Source: Nocardia transvalensis (GTDB lineage: Bacteria > Actinomycetota > Actinomycetes > Mycobacteriales > Mycobacteriaceae). Taken from it: a stretch of 64,000 nt of DNA. Below, piece by piece: positions 39,126-49,882 of the stretch (its first letter is position 1; each line of letters opens with the position of its first letter). The DNA is taken from NCBI RefSeq assembly GCF_015477765.1, contig NZ_JADLQQ010000004.1:1-64000 (forward strand), written 5' to 3'. Under the pieces are notes generated by a model. It was not told where the DNA came from, searched no databases, and saw only the letters and a list, made by a program, of their open reading frames with translations. A program made the translations under genes and the position numbers.

Positions 39126-39365
39126 ATGGCCGACTTCGCGATTCGTGATCTGCCCGGGGATGTCGTCGACACCATGCGCAAGCGAGCCCGGGCCGCCGAG
39201 CTGTCCCTCGACGACTACCTGCGCCAGGAGCTGATCACCTCCGCCTACCGCAACTCCTACCTCGATGTGATCCTCGCTTTCCAGAAGGCCCAGGAACGCA
39301 ACCCGAACCTCGAGGTCGACAAGAAGGCCATCCAGGCGGCCGCTCGCTTCGCCCGGGGGGAATAG
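39126..39365 (+). CDS. Ribbon-helix-helix antitoxin-like protein (FitA/VapB type), no toxin partner
   Basis: 79 residues from ATG 39126. The N-terminus is a ribbon-helix-helix DNA-binding fold: a short strand MADFAIRDLPGDVVDTMRKR followed by ARAAELSLDDYLRQELITSA, the pattern of FitA/VapB antitoxins. The C-terminal half (YRNSYLDVILAFQKAQERNP, AIQAAARFARGE) would be the toxin-binding tail. No PIN-domain gene follows: 50 bases later comes the repeat in front of gatB. It may be an orphan antitoxin or simply a small regulator. Confidence 0.7.
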   Translation: MADFAIRDLPGDVVDTMRKRARAAELSLDDYLRQELITSAYRNSYLDVILAFQKAQERNPNLEVDKKAIQAAARFARGE

Positions 39366-39415
39366 GCCGGGACCGTCCGCGTGGGGTGTCGGGGCGGACT
39401 CATAGACTGATCGCC

Positions 39416-39499
39416 ATGAGCGAGCGCAGCGAGCGAATCATGAACACAGCCGCTTTCGCGGTCATGACCGGGCCGAGCGCCAGCGAGGCACGGGCATGA
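39416..39499 (+). repeat. MIRU-like repeat C with a mini-ORF coupled to gatB
   Basis: An 80-bp element abuts the gatB ATG and holds a 27-codon open frame starting ATGAGCGAGCGCAGCGAGCG (peptide MSERSERI...ASEARA). Its TGA overlaps the gatB start (ATGA, 39496-39499). It shares the GAGCGA start, the ACACAG core and the CCGAGCG-CAGCGAGG end with the elements at 12989 and 42270, and is one codon longer. Confidence 0.65.
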
Positions 39500-41007
39500 C
39501 CGCGCCCACGGTGGACTTGATGGACTATGCCGATGTCATCGACCGGTACGAGCCGGTCCTGGGCATGGAGGTGCACGTCGAACTCGGCACGCAGACCAAG
39601 ATGTTCTGCGGATGCCCGACGACGTTCGGCGCCGATCCCAACACCCAAGTATGCCCGGTGTGCCTGGGCCTGCCGGGCTCGCTGCCGGTGGTGAACGAGA
39701 AGGCCGTCGAGTCGGCGATCCGCATCGGCCTGGCGCTCAACTGCGAGATCACCCCGTGGGGCCGGTTCGCGCGCAAGAACTACTTCTACCCGGACCAGCC
39801 GAAGAACTACCAGATCAGCCAGTACGACGAGCCGATTGCCCACGACGGCCACCTGGACGTGCTGCTCGACGACGGGTCCACCTTCCGGGTCGAGATCGAG
39901 CGCGCCCACATGGAGGAGGACACCGGTAAGTCCGTGCACGTGGGCGGCGCCACCGGCCGCATCCACGGCGCCAGCCACTCGCTGCTGGACTACAACCGCG
40001 CGGGCGTACCCCTGATCGAGATCGTCACCAAGCCGATCACCGGCGCCGGGGAGCGCGCCCCCGAGGTGGCCCGCGCCTACGTCACCGCGCTGCGCGATCT
40101 GCTGAAGGCGCTCGGCGTCTCGGACGTGAAGATGGAGCAGGGCTCGCTGCGCTGCGATGCCAACGTCTCGCTGATGCCCAAGGGCGCCGAGGAATTCGGC
40201 ACCCGCACCGAGACCAAGAACGTGAACTCGCTGCGCAGCGTCGAGGTCGCGGTGCGCTACGAGATGCGCCGCCAGGCCGCCGTGCTGTCCACCGGCGGCG
40301 TCGTCGTGCAGGAGACCCGCCACTTCCACGAGACCGACGGCACCACCTCGCCCGGCCGCCGCAAGGAGACCGCCGAGGACTACCGCTACTTCCCCGAACC
40401 GGATCTGGAACCGATCGCGCCCGACACCGCCTGGGTAGAGCAGCTGCGCGGCACCATTCCGGAGTTCCCGTGGCTGCGGCGGGCGCGGATCCAGGCCGAG
40501 TGGGGTCTGTCGGACGAGGTGTTCCGCGACCTGGTCAATGCCGGTGCTCTCGACCTGATCATCGCGACGGTGGATGCGGGCACCTCCGTCGACGCCGCCC
40601 GCTCGTGGTGGGTCAACTACCTCACCGAGAAGGCCAAGGAGCGCGAGGTCGCCCTCGACGAACTGCCGATCACGCCCACGCAGGTCGCCGAGGTCGTCGC
40701 GTTGGTCGACGCCAAGACCATCAACAGCAAGGTCGCCCGGCAGGTCGTCGACTTCGTGCTGGCGGGTGAGGGCGATCCCGGGCAGATCGTGGAGGCCAAG
40801 GGCCTGGGCATGGTCTCCGACGACTCCGCCCTGCAGGCCGAGATCGACAAGGCGCTGGCGGCCAACCCGGATATCGCCGACAAGATCCGTTCCGGCAAGG
40901 TCCAGGCCGCGGGCAAGATCGTCGGCGACGTCATGAAGGCCACCCGCGGCCAGGCCGACGCCGCCCGGGTCCGCGAGCTGGTGCTCGCGGCCTGCGGCGT
41001 GGCCTAG
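39496..41007 (+). CDS. gatB: Aspartyl/glutamyl-tRNA(Asn/Gln) amidotransferase subunit B
   Basis: Subunit of GatCAB that binds tRNA and activates the misacylated residue with ATP before amidation. 503 residues. Family motifs: [20 protein letters not shown], the zinc-binding pairs FCGCPTTFG and [58 protein letters not shown], and [15 protein letters not shown]-terminal helical YqeY-like tail ([20 protein letters not shown]) completes it. Its ATG overlaps the stop of the mini-ORF in the preceding repeat, so translation is probably coupled. It lies far from gatCA (16.6-18.4 kb). Confidence 0.96.
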   Translation: MTAPTVDLMDYADVIDRYEPVLGMEVHVELGTQTKMFCGCPTTFGADPNTQVCPVCLGLPGSLPVVNEKAVESAIRIGLALNCEITPWGRFARKNYFYPDQPKNYQISQYDEPIAHDGHLDVLLDDGSTFRVEIERAHMEEDTGKSVHVGGATGRIHGASHSLLDYNRAGVPLIEIVTKPITGAGERAPEVARAYVTALRDLLKALGVSDVKMEQGSLRCDANVSLMPKGAEEFGTRTETKNVNSLRSVEVAVRYEMRRQAAVLSTGGVVVQETRHFHETDGTTSPGRRKETAEDYRYFPEPDLEPIAPDTAWVEQLRGTIPEFPWLRRARIQAEWGLSDEVFRDLVNAGALDLIIATVDAGTSVDAARSWWVNYLTEKAKEREVALDELPITPTQVAEVVALVDAKTINSKVARQVVDFVLAGEGDPGQIVEAKGLGMVSDDSALQAEIDKALAANPDIADKIRSGKVQAAGKIVGDVMKATRGQADAARVRELVLAACGVA

Positions 41008-41022
41008 CCGACCGCCGGCGAA

Positions 41023-42147
41023 TCAGTCCACGCCCCCGCCGCCCTTCGACGGCGCGATGACGATCACGCGGTCGTCGGTGGGGGTGGGCTGCCCGCCGAC
41101 CTTGTTGACGGTGTCCACCCAGATCGTGCCGTTCGGTCCGGGCGCGGCACCGTTCAACCGGCCCCACTTGTCCTGATTGAGCAGCGCCGGGGCGGTGGTG
41201 ATCGCCAAGGTGTTCTTGTCGACCGTGGCCATTGCGATCGCCTTCGCATTGGTCATCGCGATCGCCACGGTGTCGGTTCCGGCCACGCAGCCGGCCGCGC
41301 CCGGATGATCGGGCCAGGACCACGCCGTGGAGACGACGCCGTCCGGGCCCACCCGCTGCAGCCGGTCGGCGACGGCCGTGCGATCGGAGATCCAGACATT
41401 GCCCTGATCGCCGAGGCACAGGCCCCCGGCGGTGCCGATGCCGGACACCAGCACGTCCGGTGCGGCGTTGCCACCCGAGGTCGGTGACTTCACCCGCAGC
41501 AGTTTGCCCGCCAGCGAGCCCGGATTTCCGGCCGCCGCCGGATCGCCCGCATCGCCGGTCAACACCAGCATCCGGTCGGGGGCGTCGAATTGAATGGCGC
41601 CGCGATTGCCGGTGCTGCCCTTGGGAATTCCGGTGAGGATCGGTTTCACCGCACCGTCCGGACTGATCCGGACGACCCGGTTGTCGCCGCCGGTGGTGAT
41701 GTAGGCATAGAGCAGCCGGTCCTCGTTGTAGGTGGGGGAGATGGCGATATCGTTCAGGCCGCCGTCACCGGCGCTGTCCACATCCACCTGCGCGATCTGC
41801 TTCAGGTAGTACGGCCACGGACCCGGATCCTGGGTGTCGATGAGGAAGATGCGGCCGGTCCCGCGTTCGGCGACCAGCCCGGTCCGGCCGTCGGGCATGG
41901 CGACCAACCCGGTCGGATCCTCGAGGCAGCTGGCCACGACCGCCGGGTCCGGATCCTCACACGGCCCGGGCGGACGTTTCTTGGTCGTCGGTGGTTTCGG
42001 GCTGGACGGCCCCATACCCTCGGGTCTGACGGTCGGCGCGGGGCTGAACGGCTGGGACGCGGAGTCGTCGAAGCTGGCGCAGCCCACCACCAGACCGGCG
42101 GTGACGGCCAGGACCGACGCGACACGGCCGGCGACAACCAATCTCAT
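41023..42147 (-). CDS. LppZ-like lipoprotein (PQQ-dependent sugar dehydrogenase fold)
   Basis: 374 residues. Lipoprotein signal with lipobox in VLAVTAGLVVGCASFDDSA (VVGC). A Pro-rich linker leads into a six-bladed beta-propeller of the glucose/sorbosone dehydrogenase type: PTGLVAMPDGRTGLVAERG, GGLNDIAISPTYNEDRLLYA, NRGAIQFDAPDRMLVLTGDA, DPAAAGNPGSLAGKLLRV and GGLCLGDQGNVWISDR. Position next to gatB and upstream of a DoxX gene matches LppZ (Rv3006). Whether it binds PQQ or is enzymatically active cannot be told. Confidence 0.82.
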   Translation of the reverse strand: MRLVVAGRVASVLAVTAGLVVGCASFDDSASQPFSPAPTVRPEGMGPSSPKPPTTKKRPPGPCEDPDPAVVASCLEDPTGLVAMPDGRTGLVAERGTGRIFLIDTQDPGPWPYYLKQIAQVDVDSAGDGGLNDIAISPTYNEDRLLYAYITTGGDNRVVRISPDGAVKPILTGIPKGSTGNRGAIQFDAPDRMLVLTGDAGDPAAAGNPGSLAGKLLRVKSPTSGGNAAPDVLVSGIGTAGGLCLGDQGNVWISDRTAVADRLQRVGPDGVVSTAWSWPDHPGAAGCVAGTDTVAIAMTNAKAIAMATVDKNTLAITTAPALLNQDKWGRLNGAAPGPNGTIWVDTVNKVGGQPTPTDDRVIVIAPSKGGGGVD

Positions 42148-42269
42148 GGCTCAGACGTTACGGAAATGCCGCGTCGCGCGCTCGCACGGGGTTGTGCTCG
42201 GTGTCGCGTGGCGTGGACACGCCGCTGTCGAACGGCGCGAACGCGGTCCGACCGTCATACTCTGACCCC

Positions 42270-42350
42270 GTGAGCGAGCTTGCGAGCGAACCAGAGACAC
42301 AGCGCGCGCCGGGCACGGCGACACCGAGCGTCAGCGAGGTGGCGTCGTGA
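42270..42350 (+). repeat. MIRU-like repeat B with a mini-ORF coupled to the doxX gene
   Basis: A 77-bp element with a 26-codon frame starting GTGAGCGAGCTTGCGAGCGA (peptide VSELASEP...VSEVAS). Its TGA overlaps the GTG of the DoxX gene (42347-42350). Both ends match the ligA-associated copy at 12989 almost base for base, while the middle diverges without changing length or frame. Confidence 0.7.
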
Positions 42351-43156
42351 GCGACAAGCCGAACGAAAAACCGGAATCGACGCCGCGGTCCGCGGTTCCC
42401 GGTCAGGCGGGCAGCCCTTACGACAATCCGACCGGGGAGCTTCCCGTGGTGCAGCCCGCGAGCGGCAGGCAGGTGCCCCGCACCGACGACGAACTCGGGC
42501 TCGAGCCCGAGGTACCGGCCGTCGGGGAGGCCCCCGCCCAGACACCCGCCACCGCTTCCACCTACGGCTTCGCCACCATTCCCCCGGCCCCGACCACATC
42601 GGCCGAGAACGGCCGTCTCCGCCGGCGCGGCGAAACCCAGCGCGGGACACTGGATCTGGGCCTGCTGGTGCTGCGGCTGATCGTCGGTCTCACGTTCCTC
42701 TACCACGGCCTGCAGAAGCTGACCGGGTGGTTCCACGGCCCGGGTCTGGACGGCACCCGCGAGATGCTCGAGCAGGGCGGCTGGAAGCACGGCGAATTGT
42801 CCACTGCCATGCTCACCGTCGCCGAGGTGGGCGGCGGCGCACTGCTCGTGCTGGGCCTGGCCACCCCGCTCGCCGCCGGTGCGGTGCTGGCCGCGATCAG
42901 CGACGCCTGGCTGTGGAAACAGGGCATGGCACCCGAATTCCAATACAAGACGGTCGAATTGGAGGCGATCCTCGTCGGCCTGTCCGCAGCCCTCATCCTC
43001 ACCGGTCCCGGCCGCCTGTCCTTCGACCGCAACCGCGGCTGGGCCCTGCGCCCGGCATGGGGATCGTTCGCCTGCCTCGTGCTGGCGCTGGTGGCCGCCG
43101 CGGGGGCGTGGATCTACCTGCACGGCGGCAACCCCTTCGACGGCATCATCGGCTGA
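42347..43156 (+). CDS. DoxX family membrane protein with long disordered N-terminus
   Basis: 269 residues from GTG 42347. The first 100 residues are Pro/Glu/Ala-rich and probably disordered (PAVGEAPAQTPATASTYGFA). The DoxX domain starts at LDLGLLVLRLIVGLTFLYHG followed by LQKLTGWFHGPGLDG, the typical DoxX start, then LTVAEVGGGALLVLGLATPL and further helices to the C-terminus. The position next to the LppZ-like gene matches Rv3005c, part of a membrane oxidoreductase complex in mycobacteria. Assignment of that role here is by homology and synteny only. Translation is likely coupled to the preceding mini-ORF. Confidence 0.88.
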   Translation: MSDKPNEKPESTPRSAVPGQAGSPYDNPTGELPVVQPASGRQVPRTDDELGLEPEVPAVGEAPAQTPATASTYGFATIPPAPTTSAENGRLRRRGETQRGTLDLGLLVLRLIVGLTFLYHGLQKLTGWFHGPGLDGTREMLEQGGWKHGELSTAMLTVAEVGGGALLVLGLATPLAAGAVLAAISDAWLWKQGMAPEFQYKTVELEAILVGLSAALILTGPGRLSFDRNRGWALRPAWGSFACLVLALVAAAGAWIYLHGGNPFDGIIG

Positions 43157-43172
43157 CACCGTCTCCAACGGC

Positions 43173-43205
43173 AAAGGCCGGAATCCATTGCGGATTCCGG
43201 CCTTT
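43173..43205. terminator. Bidirectional intrinsic terminator
   Basis: A perfect 14-bp stem (AAAGGCCGGAATCC, 43173-43186; GGATTCCGGCCTTT, 43192-43205) with a 5-nt loop lies between the convergent doxX and ilvD genes. A/T runs at the stem ends suit termination in both directions. Confidence 0.85.
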
Positions 43206-43220
43206 GGGCTATGAGGCGCC

Positions 43221-45062
43221 TTACGGCACGCGGCGGACGGCGCCCTTGTCGGCGGATGTCGCCAGCGCGGCGTAGGCGCGCAGGGCGGTCGTGACGGGCC
43301 GGTCGCGGTGCGCGGGCTGCCAAGGCCGTTCGGATGCTTCCATTTTCGCGCGGCGCCCGGCGAGAACCTCGTCGGAGACCAGCAATTCGAGGCTGCGGGT
43401 GTGCACGTCGACGCGGATGCGGTCGCCGTTCTCGATCAGGCCGATGGTGCCGCCGCTGGCCGCCTCGGGGGAGATGTGGCCGATCGACAGGCCCGAGGTG
43501 CCGCCGGAGAAGCGGCCGTCGGTGATCAGCGCGCACACCTTGCCCAGACCGGCGCCCTTCAGGAATGCGGTGGGGTGCAACATCTCCTGCATGCCCGGGC
43601 CGCCGGAGGGGCCCTCGTAGCGGACCACGACCACATCCCCGGGCTTGATCTGCTTGCCGAGGATCGCCGACACCGCCTCCTCCTGGGATTCGACCACCAC
43701 GGCCGGGCCCTCGAAGGTGAACAGATCCTCATCGATACCGGCGGTCTTGAGGATGGCGCCGTCGGGAGCGATATTGCCGCGCAGCACGCACAGCCCGCCC
43801 TCGACGGTGTAGGCGTGCGCGATATCGCGGATGCAGCCGGACTCGGCGTCGGTGTCCAGCGACGACCACCGGTTGTCCGTGGAGAACGGCTCGGTGGTGC
43901 GCACCCCGCCGGGCGCGGCATGGAACAGTTCGATCGCCTCGTCGGAAGCCTTCCCGGAACGGATGTCCCAGGTGTCGAGCCATTCGTCGAGGGTGGGGGT
44001 GTGCACGGTGGTGACGTCGGTCTCCAGCAAGCCCCCGCGCCGCAGCTCGCCCAGGATGGCGGGGATGCCACCGGCGCGGTGCACATCCTCCATGTGGTAG
44101 TCGGAGTTGGGGGAGACCTTCGACAGGCACGGCACTCGGCGCGAGATCTCGTCGATGGTGTCGAGGGTGAAGTCGATCTCGCCCTCCTGCGCGGCGGCCA
44201 GCGTGTGCAGCACCGTATTGGTGGAACCGCCCATCGCCACGTCCAGCGCCATCGCATTGCGGAATGCCTTCTCGTTGGCGACATTTCGCGGCAGCACCGA
44301 CGCATCGTCGTCGCGGTACCAGCGATTCGCGATCTCGACGACGGTGGTTCCGGCCCGCTCGAACAAGGCCCGGCGCGCGGCATGGGTGGCCAGGGTGGAG
44401 CCATTGCCGGGCAGGGCCAGGCCCAGCGCCTCGGTGAGGCAGTTCATCGAATTGGCGGTGAACATGCCCGAACACGACCCACAGGTCGGGCAGGCACTGC
44501 GCTCGACCTCGGTCAGTCCTTCGTCGCTGACCTGACTGGAGGCGCTGGCGGAGATGGCGGTGATCAGATCGGTCGGGGCTTGCGCGACGCCGCCGACCAC
44601 CACGGCCTTACCGGCCTCCATCGGGCCGCCGGAGACGAACACCGCCGGGATGTTGAGCCGCATCGCCGCGTTCAGCATGCCCGGGGTGATCTTGTCGCAG
44701 TTGGAGATGCACACCAGCGCGTCGGCGGTGTGCGCATTGACCATGTACTCCACCGAATCGGCAATGATCTCGCGGCTGGGCAGCGAATAGAGCATGCCGC
44801 CGTGGCCCATCGCGATGCCGTCGTCCACGGCGATGGTGTGGAATTCGCGCGGCACACCACCGGCGGCGCGGACCGCCTCGGCCACGATCTCGCCGACGTT
44901 CTTGAGGTGCACGTGGCCCGGCACGAACTGCGTGTAGGAGTTCGCGATGGCGACGATCGGCTTACCGAAGTCGGAATCGGTGAGACCGGTGGCCCGCCAG
45001 AGAGCGCGGGCGCCCGCGGCATTGCGTCCGGCGGTCGTGGTGCGTGAACGAAGCGGTGGCAT
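43221..45062 (-). CDS. ilvD: Dihydroxyacid dehydratase
   Basis: Converts dihydroxy-isovalerate and dihydroxy-methylvalerate to the 2-keto acids of valine and isoleucine synthesis. 613 residues from ATG 45062 (GAGGATTCGATCCC upstream). Fe-S and Mg ligands: [37 protein letters not shown], and [20 protein letters not shown]. The C-terminal [20 protein letters not shown] and [20 protein letters not shown] are also typical. The three-cysteine pattern fits the 2Fe-2S type. It converges with doxX and is on the strand opposite ilvBNC, about 1.1 kb away. Confidence 0.96.
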   Translation of the reverse strand: MPPLRSRTTTAGRNAAGARALWRATGLTDSDFGKPIVAIANSYTQFVPGHVHLKNVGEIVAEAVRAAGGVPREFHTIAVDDGIAMGHGGMLYSLPSREIIADSVEYMVNAHTADALVCISNCDKITPGMLNAAMRLNIPAVFVSGGPMEAGKAVVVGGVAQAPTDLITAISASASSQVSDEGLTEVERSACPTCGSCSGMFTANSMNCLTEALGLALPGNGSTLATHAARRALFERAGTTVVEIANRWYRDDDASVLPRNVANEKAFRNAMALDVAMGGSTNTVLHTLAAAQEGEIDFTLDTIDEISRRVPCLSKVSPNSDYHMEDVHRAGGIPAILGELRRGGLLETDVTTVHTPTLDEWLDTWDIRSGKASDEAIELFHAAPGGVRTTEPFSTDNRWSSLDTDAESGCIRDIAHAYTVEGGLCVLRGNIAPDGAILKTAGIDEDLFTFEGPAVVVESQEEAVSAILGKQIKPGDVVVVRYEGPSGGPGMQEMLHPTAFLKGAGLGKVCALITDGRFSGGTSGLSIGHISPEAASGGTIGLIENGDRIRVDVHTRSLELLVSDEVLAGRRAKMEASERPWQPAHRDRPVTTALRAYAALATSADKGAVRRVP

Positions 45063-45117
45063 GGGATCGAATCCTCGTGTGGTCGGCTCAGGGCCGTCGG
45101 GTCGACACTTCGTCGTC

Positions 45118-45174
45118 CCGAAGGGCAACTCATGATCACCCCGAAGGGCTACTCATCATCCCTGCGAAGCAGGG
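45118..45174. repeat. Imperfect 20-bp direct repeat with adjoining hairpin
   Basis: CCGAAGGGC(A/T)ACTCAT(G/C)ATC occurs at 45118-45137 and 45141-45160, followed by a CCCTGC-GAA-GCAGGG hairpin (45160-45174). This is in the 286-base gap between ilvD and the PH-domain gene, which otherwise shows no gene. A similar ACTCATC...CTGCGAAG...GGCTGGTCG string appears near 52110. Confidence 0.4.
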
Positions 45175-45348
45175 AGCCGAGGGCTGGTCGGCGAGTATCT
45201 CGACGGCTATTCAACGTTACCCCCGCGGCGGGAGACGGATGCGCCGGTGGGCGGCTCGCCGGAGAGGGGGAGTGGACTCGCGGTAACGAGGTCAGCGCCG
45301 CAACCACCAAGATTGTTCCCGGCGGTTGCCTATCCCACAGCCTACCGG

Positions 45349-45879
45349 TTACTCGGTCGCGTCTTCCTCGCCTTTTTCGGCCGTGGGCGCGGTCTTCTTC
45401 TCGGCCCGCTCCGCCTCGGCCTTCGCCTTCTCGGCCGCCGCGGCCTGGGCGAACAGATCCGGAATGCGCCCGCCCGAGGCATCGATCAGCGCGCGCAGCC
45501 GGTCGTAGCCGACCGCGGGCAGCGCGACCTCGGAATCGTCGGTCAGATGCGCCCGCACGAAGCCGCGCTTGGGAATGCGGAACCCCTTGATCTGCGACCA
45601 GTCCACATGCCGGGAACCGAACATCGTGCGCAGGTCGAGGCCGGATTCCGAGACGGTGGTCCGGACGCGTTCGACCCACACCGCGGCCACGATCGGGATG
45701 ACGAACAGCACCCACAGCACCTGCGGCCAGCCGAAGAACGCGAACGCCACGCAGAACAGCAGGACGAACACCCCGAGATGGCCGAGCCGAGGGATCCTGA
45801 TCACCCGACCCGTATCCGGTCCCGTCTTGGTCGTATGGGACGATCTAGCAGGTGGCACGGACCGATGCGGCGATGGCAT
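45349..45879 (-). CDS. PH-domain membrane protein (Cfp6/Rv3004-like)
   Basis: 176 residues. Two closely spaced membrane helices (LGVFVLLFCVAFAFFGWPQV, VLWVLFVIPIVAAVWVE) are followed by a small bacterial PH-like domain (RTTVSESGLDLRTMFGSRHV, DWSQIKGFRIPKRGFVRAHL, VALPAVGYDRLRALI). A charged Lys/Glu/Ala tail closes it (EKAKAEAERAEKKTAPTAEK). Its place between ilvD and ilvB matches low-molecular-weight antigen 6 of M. tuberculosis. The function of these proteins is unknown. Confidence 0.8.
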   Translation of the reverse strand: MPSPHRSVPPARSSHTTKTGPDTGRVIRIPRLGHLGVFVLLFCVAFAFFGWPQVLWVLFVIPIVAAVWVERVRTTVSESGLDLRTMFGSRHVDWSQIKGFRIPKRGFVRAHLTDDSEVALPAVGYDRLRALIDASGGRIPDLFAQAAAAEKAKAEAERAEKKTAPTAEKGEEDATE

Positions 45880-45957
45880 ACATCCATCCTCGCATCACGG
45901 TAGGCAGACACATCACACCGCCCCGTCTCACATAATGGGACCCCGATGTCAAAATAT

Positions 45958-45987
45958 TTGACGGATCGGTTCTCGCGCACTTACCGT
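45958..45987 (+). promoter_or_regulatory. Promoter of the ilvBNC operon
   Basis: TTGACG (45958-45963) and TACCGT (45982-45987) form -35 and -10 boxes with an 18-base spacer; the -10 fits the actinobacterial TANNNT pattern. Transcription would start about seven bases further, at or next to the GTG of the leader peptide (45995), so the leader is probably translated leaderless. Confidence 0.6.
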
Positions 45988-45994
45988 CGTCCGC

Positions 45995-46042
45995 GTGAAT
46001 CGAATCGAGCTTCTCGTAATCGGCCGGCGCGTCCAGCGCTGA
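45995..46042 (+). CDS. ilv leader peptide
   Basis: A 15-codon frame encoding MNRIELLVIGRRVQR from GTG 45995 to TGA 46042. Five of seven consecutive residues (Ile, Leu, Leu, Val, Ile) are the products of the operon it precedes, the hallmark of ribosome-mediated attenuation. No ribosome site is visible, which fits a transcript starting at this codon. It lies 136 bases before ilvB, with a terminator hairpin between them. Confidence 0.75.
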   Translation: MNRIELLVIGRRVQR

Positions 46043-46126
46043 GCCTGACGACCCAGTCGACTACGTCAAGCTCGCAGCTGCGACGCGCCACCCTCGATCA
46101 GCCACTGGCTGTCGGGGGCTTTTTTG
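46026..46126 (+). promoter_or_regulatory. Attenuator of ilvBNC: competing stem and intrinsic terminator
   Basis: GGCGCGTC (46026-46033, inside the leader frame) pairs perfectly with GACGCGCC (46082-46089). The right arm of that stem also supplies the left edge (GCC) of a terminator that spans 46087-46119, centred on CAGCCACTGGCTG, and ends in six T residues (46120-46125). The two structures exclude each other at the shared bases. A ribosome stalled at the Leu-Leu-Val-Ile codons would change which one forms. Confidence 0.65.
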
Positions 46127-46177
46127 TGTTCAGGCAAGTTCTGTGAACTGGAACGACAAGCAGTTAGGAAAAAGACG

Positions 46178-48105
46178 GTGAGCGCACCTACCGCCCGGCC
46201 CGGGCCCTCGGCCCGCAGGCCAGCGCCTTCGGCGAATCAGCCGGCCTCTGCGACTTCCCCGAACCGCCGCCAGGTCCCGCCCGAGCGGGTCACCGGCGCG
46301 CAGTCGGTCGTCCGGTCCCTCGAGGAGCTCGGCGTCGACACGGTGTTCGGTATTCCGGGCGGTGCGATTCTTCCCGTCTACGATCCGCTCTTCGATTCCA
46401 CCAAGGTGCGTCACGTCCTCGTCCGGCACGAGCAGGGCGCCGGTCACGCCGCCACCGGTTACGCGCAGGCAACCGGCAAGGTCGGGGTGTGCATGGCGAC
46501 TTCCGGCCCGGGCGCAACCAATCTGGTGACCCCGATCGCGGACGCCCAGATGGATTCGGTGCCGCTGGTGGCCATCACCGGCCAGGTCGGCCGCGGGCTG
46601 ATCGGCACCGATGCCTTCCAGGAGGCCGACATCTCCGGCATCACCATGCCGATCACCAAGCACAACTTCCTGGTCAACGACGCGCTCGAGATCCCGCGGG
46701 TGATCGCCGAGGCGTTCCATCTGGCCGCGACCGGCCGCCCGGGCGCGGTGCTGGTCGACATCCCCAAGGATGTGCTGCAGGCGCAGACCACCTTCAGCTG
46801 GCCGCCGGAGATGCGGCTGCCCGGCTACCGCCCGGTGACCAAGCCGCACGGCAAGCAGGTGCGCGAGGCCGCCCGCATGATCCTCGAGTCGAAGGCCCCG
46901 GTGCTTTACGTCGGCGGCGGTGTCATCAAGGCCGAGGCGTCGCAGGAACTGCTCGAATTGGCCGAGCTGACCGGCATTCCGGTCGTCACCACCCTGATGG
47001 CGCGCGGTTCGTTCCCCGACAGCCACCGGCTGAACATGGGCATGCCCGGCATGCACGGAACCGTGGGAGCCGTTGCGGCACTGCAGCGTTCGGATCTGCT
47101 GATCACCCTGGGCGCGCGTTTCGACGACCGGGTGACCGGCCAGCTCGACTCGTTCGCACCGAACGCCAAGGTGATTCACGCCGATATCGATCCGGCCGAG
47201 ATCGGCAAGAACCGGCATGCGGACGTGCCGATCGTGGGCGACTGCCGCGAGGTGATCGCCGAGCTGATCGAAACCCTGAAGGCCGACCCGTCCTCGAAAG
47301 CGGCTCCGCTGCTGGGTCTTTCGGACTGGTGGACCTACCTCGACGGCGTGCGCAAGCGGTACCCGCTGGGCTGGACCCCACCCAGCGACGGTTCGCTGTC
47401 GCCGGAGTACGTCATCGAGAAGCTGGGCGCACTGGCCGGTCCCGATGCCATCTACTGCGCGGGCGTGGGCCAGCACCAGATGTGGGCCGCGCAGTTCATC
47501 AAGTACGAAAAGCCGCGCACCTGGCTGAATTCCGGTGGCCTGGGCACCATGGGCTATGCGGTTCCCGCCGCCATGGGCGCCAAGATGGGTGCGCCCGATA
47601 AAGAGGTGTGGGCCATCGATGGTGACGGCTGCTTCCAGATGACCAACCAGGAGCTCGCCACCTGCGCCGTCGAGGGTGTGCCGATCAAGGTCGCGCTGAT
47701 CAACAACGGCAATCTCGGCATGGTCCGGCAGTGGCAGACCCTGTTCTACGAGCAGCGCTACTCCAACACCGATCTGGGCACCCACACCCTGCGCATCCCC
47801 GACTTCGTGAAGTTGGCCGAAGCCCTTGGCTGCCATGGGATCCGGGTGGAGAAGGAAGAGGATGTGGAGGCCGCGATCCGCGAGGCGCAGTCGATCAACG
47901 ACCGGCCCGTGGTGATCGACTTCATCGTCGGCAAGGACGCCCAGGTGTGGCCGATGGTCGCCGCCGGCACCTCCAACGACGAGATCATGGCCGCGCGCGG
48001 CATCCGCCCGCTGTTCGACGACGACGAGTCGGCCGCCGAGCCCGCCGTCATTCACGAGGCGATGGCGCACGAGAAGGACCGTGCCGTGCAGAAGGGGACC
48101 CAGGC

Positions 48106-48109
<4 letters not shown>
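46178..48109 (+). CDS. ilvB: Acetolactate synthase large subunit
   Basis: ThDP/FAD enzyme making acetolactate and acetohydroxybutyrate, the first common step of branched-chain amino acid synthesis. 643 residues from GTG 46178 (AGGAAAAAGACG upstream). A Pro/Ala-rich N-terminal extension of about 40 residues is shared with mycobacterial IlvB1. Motifs: [17 protein letters not shown], the ThDP glutamate in [31 protein letters not shown], the FAD region [16 protein letters not shown], and the ThDP-binding [20 protein letters not shown] with [14 protein letters not shown]. Overlaps ilvN by four bases. Expression is likely controlled by the leader attenuator. Confidence 0.97.
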
Positions 48110-49721
<1,612 letters not shown>

Positions 49722-49771
49722 GGGCCTGCGTCACAACGACGTTCGACCTTCAAGTCGCCCTCGTCTTCGAT

Positions 49772-49800
49772 GGCCCGGCACGTGCATTTCGTGCCGGGCC
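49772..49800 (+). terminator. Terminator of ilvBNC
   Basis: GGCCCGGCACG (49772-49782) pairs with CGTGCCGGGCC (49790-49800) around a 7-nt loop, 50 bases after the ilvC stop; the bases that follow are GTTCGCGTTTCC. The stem closely resembles the hairpin at 50371-50403. Confidence 0.75.
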
Positions 49801-49882
49801 GTTCGCGTTTCCGTCCGTGATTCGTCTCATTCCGTAGGATCACCGATGCGCACCTGGGCGGATGCCCACTTAAGCTACTCGG

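Noticed and set aside
46130..48070. Long open frame antisense to ilvB
   Set aside because: Same reason; ilvB on the plus strand has full family motifs and the antisense product resembles nothing.
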